Assembly (NCBI GenBank): GCA_003551265.1
Contig: PUMG01000333.1
Span: 1-8,771, forward strand
Length of the DNA stretch: 8,771 nt
Direction of reading: 5' to 3'
From: Halovenus sp.
GTDB lineage: Archaea; Halobacteriota; Halobacteria; Halobacteriales; Haloarculaceae
The notes beneath the pieces are model-generated. The model did no database searches and had not been told where the DNA came from. It saw only the letters and a program-made list of their open reading frames with translations. Shown in pieces: positions 1 to 5,133 of this stretch. The translations under genes and the position numbers were made by a program. The first letter of the stretch is position 1. Each line of letters begins with the position of its first letter.

Positions 1-978
1 CCACCACGCCCAGTGAAAGAGCGTCCACTGCTCTGCCCACTCGGTTCCGCCCGCCGTGCTCATCGTTCCGAACTCCCGGACGTATTCCTGTGTTGCGCTG
101 CTTGCCCCTGCGAGGAGTTCATTCGTCGGGCCCAGAATGAACACAGCCACACCGAGGACGACGAAAGCCGCGAGATTCACTATCGAGAGACGACGAATGC
201 CTCGATGAATCCCAGTGATCGCCGAGACCGTGAACACGAGTACGAGCGCGAGCATGAAGAGAATGACTCCCAGCTGGGTGAACTCAACAGCCCACCGGTG
301 TTCGACTCCCGTGAGAAACTGCTGGCTCACCTGTCCGACCGTTGCAACTGTACCGACAATCGGAGCAACGACAGCGATAACATCCACGGCGTTTGCCAGC
401 GGACCGTTGAGTCGGTTCGTGCCAATAAATGGTGTCAGGACTGCTGACGCTCTGAGTGGCGCGCCCCGGTCGTACACGTAGTACGAAATCACCACACCGA
501 AGGCGATGTAGAGACTCCAGACGGAGATACCCGAATGGAACATCGTGTACCGGAGCGCAACAATTGCAGCCTCGTCAGTCCCTGCCTCTGCATCGCTCCC
601 GGGTGGCACTTCGTTAAAGTGAATAATGGCCTCTGCCGGACCCCAGAAGATGAGGCTTGCAGCAATCGAAGCGGAGAACAACACTGCGAAGTACGTCACG
701 TGCCCGAACTCCGGGCGTGCGTCTGGACCCCCCAGCCGGTGACTTCCCCATGGAGTCACAACCACAGCGACAACGAATATCAGTGCGAACAGGATAACTC
801 CGTGGTGGACCATGCCGTCTGCAACGAGAATGAGCGAACTGGCGGTGTCGACGAGAGCATCCGCTGTCGAGGGTGTCGCCATGATTAGCGCGACGAACCC
901 GGACAGTGTCAGAACGCTGGCTGTAAAGACGACCATATCGATCTGTTCGGTCGCTTCAGAGAGTCTACGCCAGTCCAT
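1..978 (-). CDS. BCCT-family (betaine/carnitine/choline-type) transporter, C-terminus cut by window edge
   Basis: The minus strand stays open from an ATG at 978 to base 1, giving 326 codons with no stop; the 3' end lies outside the window. The product is a polytopic membrane protein expected to import a quaternary-ammonium or related compatible solute. BCCT hallmarks are visible: FWGPAEAIIHFNEVPP at residues 111-126 (the FxG..E..H...PP motif after TM3), FHSGISVWSLY at 147-157 (the HxG..xW..Y of TM4), DVIAVVAPIVGTVATVG at 199-215, and QWTLFHWAWW at 317-326, the start of the TM8 tryptophan signature. About 500 residues is usual, so roughly a third is missing. The glycine-rich TM3 motif and the first TM4 tryptophan are substituted, so substrate and ion coupling may differ from BetP. 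It is divergent from the MFS gene. The family call is strong; the substrate is not known. Confidence 0.87.
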   Translation of the reverse strand, partial: MDWRRLSEATEQIDMVVFTASVLTLSGFVALIMATPSTADALVDTASSLILVADGMVHHGVILFALIFVVAVVVTPWGSHRLGGPDARPEFGHVTYFAVLFSASIAASLIFWGPAEAIIHFNEVPPGSDAEAGTDEAAIVALRYTMFHSGISVWSLYIAFGVVISYYVYDRGAPLRASAVLTPFIGTNRLNGPLANAVDVIAVVAPIVGTVATVGQVSQQFLTGVEHRWAVEFTQLGVILFMLALVLVFTVSAITGIHRGIRRLSIVNLAAFVVLGVAVFILGPTNELLAGASSATQEYVREFGTMSTAGGTEWAEQWTLFHWAWW

Positions 979-1014
979 GAGTTCTCGAAACTGCTGCCTG
1001 TTCGTTTCACTCGG

Positions 1015-1028
1015 TCTGTTTTATCTCT
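1015..1028 (-). promoter_or_regulatory. weak TATA-like element for the BCCT gene
   Basis: On the minus strand an AGATAAAAC sequence is centred near 1022. A start of transcription about 26 bases downstream would fall near 996 and leave a leader of roughly 18 bases before the ATG at 978. No convincing Shine-Dalgarno sequence precedes that ATG. This is a positional guess from one A+T-rich run in a GC-rich gap. Confidence 0.25.
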
Positions 1029-1116
1029 ACCTTTTGTAGCGAGTGAGTCCTGTCTTTCCTGTGAGCGGGGAGTGTTCCGACCTCTCACACACCGACGGTT
1101 CTCTCACTGGCAAACG

Positions 1117-1127
1117 AAATACTCAAG
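1117..1127 (+). promoter_or_regulatory. candidate TATA element of the MFS gene
   Basis: The run GAAATACTCAA is the only A+T-rich stretch at a suitable distance upstream of the MFS start. A start of transcription about 26 bases downstream would lie in the right half of the dyad at 1131-1148, leaving a leader of about 40 bases that carries a GGAG ribosome-binding sequence at 1173-1176. The match to a consensus TATA box is poor. Confidence 0.3.
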
Positions 1128-1130
1128 CCC

Positions 1131-1148
1131 TGACTGACCGTTCAGTCA
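1131..1148. promoter_or_regulatory. 18-bp dyad, probable repressor operator
   Basis: TGACTGA (1131-1137) and TCAGTCA (1142-1148) form a perfect 7-bp inverted repeat with a 4-base spacer. It sits between the divergent BCCT and MFS genes, 36 bases before the MFS ATG and over the expected MFS transcription start. The size, symmetry and TGAC..GTCA half-sites resemble TetR-family operators, and efflux-type MFS genes are often controlled by TetR repressors. No regulator gene lies in this window, so the binding protein is inferred only by type. Confidence 0.5.
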
Positions 1149-1184
1149 AACAGTGAAAACCGCCAGCGTGCCGGAGAGTGAGTG

Positions 1185-2531
1185 ATGGACGGGAACGCCG
1201 AGAACTCGGACAGACACGCCGAAAACGGTGATGACGACTCCGAGACCAACGGCTGGAGTGGTCTCGGTCGTGGAGAGTACGTTATCATCGGGTCGGTTAT
1301 CGCCAGCACGTTCTTCGTCGGCTTCGGTGGCGGCGTCATCTTTCCTATTCTCCCCAATCTCGGCACCGTTCTGGGGATCTCTCCGTTTCTCGTCGGACTC
1401 ATTCTGAGTGCGAACCGATTCTCACGGTTGCTGGCAAACGCACCAGCGGGAAGCCTCGTCGACCGTATCGGTACCCGGAAACCGTTCGTCGTCGGGATGC
1501 TCATCCAGGGGGTCGCGACGTTCGGGTACGTGATTGCATACGTCGCTCCGCTTCCAGAGGCCTGGTTCTTGCTTGCGCGTATCTTCTGGGGTCTCGGAAG
1601 TGCACTCGTGTTCGCCACGGCATACACCATTGCCGCCGACGTGAGCAAGAGCGGGACACGCGGGACAAGTATGGGTCTCATTCGAGGTGGGAGCATATTC
1701 GGCTTCCCAACAGGGCTCGTCCTCGGCGGTGTCGTCAGCGAAGTCGCCGACGGCGTCGTCTGGGCGATTCCGGGGGATGTGGTCGCGTTCATTCTTGCCA
1801 CCGTGTTTGCGCTGTTTGCCGCCGTCCTCGCCTACGCAACCGTGCCCGAGACACACGTCCAGGGGGAAGTGAATCGCTCGGTGAAACCCTGGGAGATCGA
1901 CCGGAGTGTGACGACGATTACCGTTGGACTGGTAAATTTCACCATTCTCTTTGCGTACATCGGCGCGCTGTTTGCCACGCTCGTGCTGTTCCTCGGTGAC
2001 CTCAACATCGGCGTACTCGGGTTCGACGACCAGGGAAGTTCGGGTATTTTCATGGCCGTCACCGTCATCGCCGCAGCGGTGTTCATGTTCTACGGCGGAT
2101 ACCTGAGCGATAGGCGTGAGTCACGCGTTCCGACGTTGCTGGTATTTGTGGTAATTTCTTCTGTGGGGTTTCTTTTGCTTGCTGCCGCTGATTCAGTGGC
2201 GACGCTCACCGTTGCCTGTATCTTTATCGGGGCCGGACAGGGTGGGACGAGCGGCCCGCTCATCGCGTTGCTTGCAGACCTCACACCGAACGAGCGGATG
2301 GGACGTGCGTCCGGGACGAACAACGTCTTCGGCGACATCGGAGGTGGTCTCGGTCCGTTGATTTCGCTTCCGCTGGTCGAGGTCGTCGGATTCTGGCCAA
2401 TTTATGCGGCGTGTGCTATCTTGCCACTCATTGCAGGTATCATCCTTCTCGTTGGGGTGAGACACGAAACCGGCCAGCTCTTTCCGGCAGCTGACTTCCG
2501 AGAGAAGTCCACAAAATCTGCTGCGGACTGA
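1185..2531 (+). CDS. MFS transporter, 12 transmembrane segments
   Basis: This is a complete 448-residue polytopic membrane protein of the major facilitator superfamily. An acidic, hydrophilic N-terminal tail of about 32 residues is followed by hydrophobic helices in two six-helix halves. Motif A is clear between TM2 and TM3 (AGSLVDRIGTRKP, residues 88-100), and a degenerate copy lies at the equivalent place in the second half (GGYLSDRRESRVP, 304-316). A charged central loop (about 222-241) separates the halves. The sequence resembles drug- or metabolite-exporting MFS proteins, but the substrate cannot be read from it. I chose the ATG at 1185, with GGAG 8 bases upstream; an in-frame GTG directly before it (1182) is the alternative. 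A repressor-like dyad upstream suggests inducible expression. The UspA gene follows in the same direction after 62 bases. Confidence 0.9.
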   Translation: MDGNAENSDRHAENGDDDSETNGWSGLGRGEYVIIGSVIASTFFVGFGGGVIFPILPNLGTVLGISPFLVGLILSANRFSRLLANAPAGSLVDRIGTRKPFVVGMLIQGVATFGYVIAYVAPLPEAWFLLARIFWGLGSALVFATAYTIAADVSKSGTRGTSMGLIRGGSIFGFPTGLVLGGVVSEVADGVVWAIPGDVVAFILATVFALFAAVLAYATVPETHVQGEVNRSVKPWEIDRSVTTITVGLVNFTILFAYIGALFATLVLFLGDLNIGVLGFDDQGSSGIFMAVTVIAAAVFMFYGGYLSDRRESRVPTLLVFVVISSVGFLLLAAADSVATLTVACIFIGAGQGGTSGPLIALLADLTPNERMGRASGTNNVFGDIGGGLGPLISLPLVEVVGFWPIYAACAILPLIAGIILLVGVRHETGQLFPAADFREKSTKSAAD

Positions 2532-2593
2532 GCTTTTCTCACTCGATGAGAAGAGAGGTCTATCTTGAGAGTGACGGATACGAACAGTATGGT

Positions 2594-3013
2594 ATGTACG
2601 ACACCATCCTGGTCGCGACGGACGGCAGCGGCTCTGCAAACCGCGCGGTTACCCACGCACTCGAACATGCAGAGGAACACGGTGCAGAACTTCACGCAGT
2701 ATACGTCGTAGACACTGCCCGCTACTCTGAACCCGCGCTCAGCAGTGCCGAACTCGGGACGATAGAGATAGAAGACTGGGGCAGCAAGCAGCTCGACAAA
2801 GTCGAAGAACGGGGCGGACAGCTAGACCTCGACGTGGTCACTCGCTGCTGTCACGGCAAGCCCTACAAGGAAATCGTGAACTACGCCGACGAGATAGACG
2901 CCGATTTCATCGTTCTCGGCTATCAGGGACACTCCCACGCGGATTCGACTCAGATTGGCAGCGTCACAGACCGAGTCGTTCAGACGAGTGGCCGCCCTGT
3001 GTTCGTCGTCTAG
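2594..3013 (+). CDS. universal stress protein, UspA family
   Basis: This is a 139-residue single-domain cytoplasmic protein of the nucleotide-binding UspA fold, full length for the family. It begins MYDTILVATDGS, the standard first beta-strand and phosphate-contact Asp. It carries the complete ATP-binding signature G-x2-G-x9-G-S as G109, G112, G122 and S123, followed by VTDRVVQTSGRPVFVV, the usual C-terminal strand. It should therefore belong to the ATP-binding class. The start at 2594 matches the conserved N-terminus; an upstream in-frame ATG at 2546 would add 16 residues not typical of the family. A TATA-like TCTATCTTG at 2559-2567 would fit a nearly leaderless transcript. USP genes commonly lie beside transporter genes in haloarchaea, but the partner and ligand of this one are unknown. 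Confidence 0.93.
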   Translation: MYDTILVATDGSGSANRAVTHALEHAEEHGAELHAVYVVDTARYSEPALSSAELGTIEIEDWGSKQLDKVEERGGQLDLDVVTRCCHGKPYKEIVNYADEIDADFIVLGYQGHSHADSTQIGSVTDRVVQTSGRPVFVV

Positions 3014-3254
3014 TGTTAGAAACTCATAACTTTCGATACTGGTACCGCACCGCAACTGCAGATGAACGCTGACCACTCCAGCAAGGAGCAGGTAACTTGA
3101 GTCGTCCACTCTCCGAACTCCTCCTCTCTCTTGATGTCGATGAGAACGTTTCGATGACACGCTGACTATGGCAGTGGCTACTCTCGGAGCGTTCCGGACA
3201 CACCCCGTCGTCGATTCTCGACGCATCCGTCTTTACAAAAGCGCTGAAGTTGGC
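3014..3254. other. gene-free spacer before the origin
   Basis: About 240 bases between the UspA stop and ORB-A hold no gene I can support. Short open frames on the minus strand here give Ser/Cys/Arg-rich translations with none of the acidic bias of haloarchaeal proteins, and one would run through ORB-A. No clear hairpin with a T-run follows the UspA gene. The stretch may be decayed sequence at the edge of the origin module. Confidence 0.5.
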
Positions 3255-3284
3255 GTACAGACACACACCACTGTTGCAAGTGAA
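3255..3284 (+). repeat. origin recognition box ORB-A
   Basis: This is one arm of a perfect 30-bp inverted repeat whose other arm is at 3463-3492. The core, CACACCACTGTTGCAAGTGA, is shared with ORB-C downstream of the initiator gene. The core also contains the small dyad CACT-n6-AGTG. Inverted origin-recognition boxes on both sides of an A+T-rich segment next to orc1/cdc6 are the known layout of haloarchaeal replication origins; each box is bound by its cognate Orc1/Cdc6 protein. The sequence match is direct and the binding role is inferred from context. Confidence 0.85.
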
Positions 3285-3320
3285 GCTACGCAATTGTAGA
3301 GAGCAACTGAGGACTGGATG

Positions 3321-3425
3321 TAGAAATCTAGTATTGAAAGAGAATAAAAAATAGTGGAACCAGTGATTAAACTGTTCTAATTAGAAATATCGAGCCCAAT
3401 TATATCAGAGCTTTAGATGAAAGAG
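3321..3425. other. A+T-rich probable duplex unwinding element
   Basis: Between ORB-A and ORB-B the sequence turns strongly A+T-rich, with runs such as GAATAAAAAATAG and CCAATTATATCAG, in contrast to the GC-rich surroundings. It contains no plausible gene. In archaeal origins such a segment between inverted recognition boxes is where the duplex first opens. A perfect 12-bp palindrome (3375-3386) lies within it. Confidence 0.65.
3375..3386. repeat. 12-bp perfect palindrome in the unwinding segment
   Basis: TTCTAATTAGAA is its own reverse complement. It lies inside the A+T-rich segment between ORB-A and ORB-B. It could be a protein-binding site or a chance palindrome in A+T-rich DNA; nothing further supports a role. 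Confidence 0.4.
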
Positions 3426-3462
3426 TGGGGTGTTGTCATAGCAATAGACCAGATTCGATTGT

Positions 3463-3492
3463 TTCACTTGCAACAGTGGTGTGTGTCTGTAC
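3463..3492 (-). repeat. origin recognition box ORB-B
   Basis: This is an exact reverse complement of ORB-A over all 30 bases, starting TTCACTTGCAACAGTGG on the plus strand. The two boxes point toward each other across about 178 bases of mostly A+T-rich DNA. Its TTCACTTG start lies exactly 31 bp from the matching start of partial box E, close to three helical turns, so proteins on both would face the same side of the DNA. Confidence 0.85.
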
Positions 3493-3493
3493 A

Positions 3494-3514
3494 TTCACTT
3501 GCATCAGATGCAAG
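3494..3514 (-). promoter_or_regulatory. partial ORB (E) with a 17-bp palindrome, upstream of the orc1 TATA box
   Basis: The sequence begins TTCACTTGCATCAG, matching ORB-B at 13 of its first 14 positions, and then diverges. Bases 3498-3514 form the palindrome CTTGCATC-A-GATGCAAG, so the box half-site is reflected onto itself. It ends 6 bases before the TATA box at 3521. This fits an initiator-binding operator for autoregulation, with a different arrangement from the full boxes. Binding is an inference from the shared half-site. Confidence 0.55.
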
Positions 3515-3520
3515 GGTGGT

Positions 3521-3528
3521 TTTATATA
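3521..3528 (+). promoter_or_regulatory. TATA box of orc1/cdc6
   Basis: TTTATATA is a strong archaeal TATA element. Its centre (about 3524.5) predicts transcription starting near 3550-3551, on the second in-frame ATG of the initiator gene, so the message is probably leaderless. It lies immediately downstream of the palindromic element E. Confidence 0.7.
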
Positions 3529-3544
3529 CCTAACTGATTAATAG

Positions 3545-4777
3545 ATGAATATGCGCCGGTTTGAACGGAAACAGAACATATTCCGCAACAAAGATGCCCT
3601 CGGAGAATCATATCAACCCGAGCAAATCGAGGAGCGTGATGAAGAGATTGAAGAGTATATGGCGGTTCTCCAACCGGTTGTCGACGGATGGGAACCAAAT
3701 AATGTATTTCTATATGGAAATACTGGTGTCGGGAAAACCGCCGTTACAGATCATCTGCTTGCACGGCTTCAGGAGGACATAAAAGATTATGATGACGTGG
3801 ACCTGTCTGTTATCTCTATTAACTGCAAGACACTAAATTCGTCATATCAGGTTGCAGTTAAATTAGTCAATGAACTCCGTCCGACTGGTGCTGAAATCAG
3901 TTCAACTGGGTATCCTCAGCAGACCGTTTTCAAGAAACTATATGAAGAGCTAGAAGCACTTGCTGGAACGATTATTATTGTTCTTGATGAGATTGACTCG
4001 ATTGGAGACCGCGATGAGCTTCTTTATGAACTACCTCGAGCACGATCAAATAATTATCTCGATGCAGCTAAAGTTGGGGTGATTGGAATCAGCAACGATT
4101 TCAAATTCCGTGATCAACTGGACCCGCGTGTTCAAGATGCACTCTGTGAACGTGAACTCCATTTCCCACCCTATGATGCACCCGAACTTAAGAACATTCT
4201 TGAATCTAGGGCAGAGATCGCAATCGCCGATGACTCTGTTAATACTGCTGTCTTAAAATATTGCGCCGCTCTTGCCGCCCGGGATAGTGGTAGTGCTCGT
4301 CAGGCTTTAGATTTGCTCCGATTGGCTGGTGAAATCGCGGAGAATCAAGATGAGAATGTGATCAAAGAAGAACATGTGGCATCTGCACAAACACGTTTTG
4401 AACAAGAACGAGTTGAAGAAGGAATGAGAGAATTAACCACTCATGGTCGTCTTGCCCTTCTCGCAGTTGTTTCCAAAGCGGCGAAGAAAGAAACACCTAG
4501 TAGAACCCGAGAAATATACGAGGAATACATAACGCTCTGCAAATCTTCTGGAACAGATCCACTTGCGCAGCGTTCAGTTCATAATCATCTCTCTGACCTG
4601 CGAATGCTTGGTATTCTCGCTGCGAATGAGAACCGCAGTGGATCACGAGGGAACTACTACAGCTACCAACTAGATGTTCCATTTACTAGTGCGATTGATG
4701 CGATGTCCGATGTTCTTCGGCTAGATAATGAAATTGAATTGATTCGCGACATCGCGTCAGTCAACAAAGTCTTTTGA
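3545..4777 (+). CDS. orc1/cdc6: Orc1/Cdc6 family replication initiator (AAA+ ATPase)
   Basis: This is a 410-residue archaeal Orc1/Cdc6, full length, expected to bind the adjacent origin boxes and help load the MCM helicase. AAA+ motifs in order: Walker A GNTGVGKT (58-65), Walker B IIIVLDEID (143-151), sensor 1 GISND (181-185), a conserved LDPRV with a possible arginine finger at R195, and sensor 2 SGSARQALDLL (248-258, R252). The C-terminal region (about 296-385) has the Cdc6_C winged-helix pattern, with SVHNHLSDLRMLGIL as the likely recognition part and a GSRGNYY wing. The coordinates use the first ATG; the TATA position favours the third codon, ATG 3551, giving 408 residues. Codon use is clearly richer in A and T at third positions than in all neighbouring genes, which suggests acquisition with its origin. 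Origin boxes flank the gene on both sides. Confidence 0.95.
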   Translation: MNMRRFERKQNIFRNKDALGESYQPEQIEERDEEIEEYMAVLQPVVDGWEPNNVFLYGNTGVGKTAVTDHLLARLQEDIKDYDDVDLSVISINCKTLNSSYQVAVKLVNELRPTGAEISSTGYPQQTVFKKLYEELEALAGTIIIVLDEIDSIGDRDELLYELPRARSNNYLDAAKVGVIGISNDFKFRDQLDPRVQDALCERELHFPPYDAPELKNILESRAEIAIADDSVNTAVLKYCAALAARDSGSARQALDLLRLAGEIAENQDENVIKEEHVASAQTRFEQERVEEGMRELTTHGRLALLAVVSKAAKKETPSRTREIYEEYITLCKSSGTDPLAQRSVHNHLSDLRMLGILAANENRSGSRGNYYSYQLDVPFTSAIDAMSDVLRLDNEIELIRDIASVNKVF

Positions 4778-4799
4778 ACACACCACTGTTGCAAGTGAA
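4778..4799 (+). repeat. origin recognition box ORB-C, abutting the orc1 stop codon
   Basis: These 22 bases are identical to ORB-A positions 3263-3284 and in the same orientation. The repeat begins at the very next base after the TGA stop of orc1/cdc6. It forms an inverted pair with the weaker ORB-D 22 bases further on. A box on the far side of the initiator gene is seen in some haloarchaeal origin modules and could also help stop or regulate the transcript. Confidence 0.8.
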
Positions 4800-4821
4800 T
4801 CTAAACACTAGGACTGGCTGT

Positions 4822-4842
4822 TTCACTTGTACGAGTGGTGTG
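4822..4842 (-). repeat. degenerate origin recognition box ORB-D
   Basis: TTCACTTG-n4-AGTGGTGTG on the plus strand keeps both outer blocks of ORB-B (8 and 9 bases) but has a changed 4-base centre. It lies in inverted orientation to ORB-C. In RNA the C and D boxes could pair (9 and 8 bp around a 4-base mismatch) to make a 3' hairpin after orc1/cdc6. Confidence 0.7.
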
Positions 4843-5097
4843 CATCCAGGAAAACCGCTGTTAGGGGGGATCCGGCAGATAATTCACGTCTTGACGGCTG
4901 TAACACGCTTCTGGCGGTGTGGTAAGCCCTTCCTGTGGAGAGGTCGTCCGCGCTGGGCACGTTGCGGAGGTGCGGTAAGCACTGATTTTTCTGCAGAAAG
5001 ATATTCATACTCCAGACGGAAGTGGTAATCAACCGGAACGCATCTGTAGTTTTTTCCCGTGTAGACCGAAGTAGCGAGAGAGGAACTGGCCAAATCC
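4843..5097. other. gene-free spacer between origin module and the surface cassette
   Basis: No open frame here looks like a haloarchaeal protein. The stretch holds a run of six G (4864-4869) shortly after ORB-D and two related 15-base sequences, GGCGGTGTGGTAAGC at 4913-4927 and GGAGGTGCGGTAAGC at 4966-4980 (13 of 15 identical). G-runs occur in some haloarchaeal origin boxes, but this one is not attached to a box. I see no further structure. Confidence 0.45.
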
Positions 5098-5098
5098 A

Positions 5099-5106
5099 TT
5101 ATTATA
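5099..5106 (+). promoter_or_regulatory. TATA box of the three-gene cassette
   Basis: TTATTATA stands out in GC-rich DNA. Its centre (about 5102.5) predicts a transcript start near 5129, about five bases before the ATG at 5134, so the first gene is nearly leaderless. No Shine-Dalgarno sequence precedes that ATG, which agrees. The following two genes lack room for separate promoters and are probably read from here. Confidence 0.6.
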
Positions 5107-5133
5107 GCCGTTGCTTAACGCCCTCCTGTCGAG

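Larger units (their letters stand above)
3255..3544. other. predicted replication origin (oriC-type, orc1/cdc6-linked)
   Basis: This region combines the three parts of a haloarchaeal origin: inverted recognition boxes A (3255-3284) and B (3463-3492), an A+T-rich unwinding segment between them (about 3321-3425), and an adjacent initiator gene starting at 3545. A further partial box E lies between B and the gene. The binding protein is expected to be the neighbouring Orc1/Cdc6, because the same box sequence recurs just beyond that gene's stop codon. Whether the origin is active, and whether it is the main or an accessory origin, cannot be told from the sequence. Confidence 0.8.

Noticed and set aside
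13..888. Several plus-strand open frames in the first 900 bases
   Set aside because: They are antisense shadows of the BCCT gene. Their translations are rich in Arg, Cys, His and Ser without family motifs, while the minus strand reads as a continuous membrane protein with BCCT signatures.
3024..3293. Minus-strand open frame of 89 codons beside the origin
   Set aside because: It overlaps ORB-A, has no acidic bias, no motif and no promoter or ribosome-binding sequence.
3255..4842. CRISPR array, because of the repeated 20-30 base units
   Set aside because: There are only four to five copies, in alternating orientations, with spacing from 22 to over 1200 bases around a Cdc6 gene. That is an origin box layout.
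4913..4980. Two related 15-base sequences as further origin boxes
   Set aside because: They match each other at 13 of 15 positions but share no core with ORB-A to ORB-D, and two short copies could be chance.
4774..5028. Plus-strand open frame overlapping the orc1 stop
   Set aside because: It translates through ORB-C and ORB-D into a Cys/Arg/Trp-rich peptide unlike haloarchaeal proteins. The antisense frame at 4823-5032 is rejected for the same reason.
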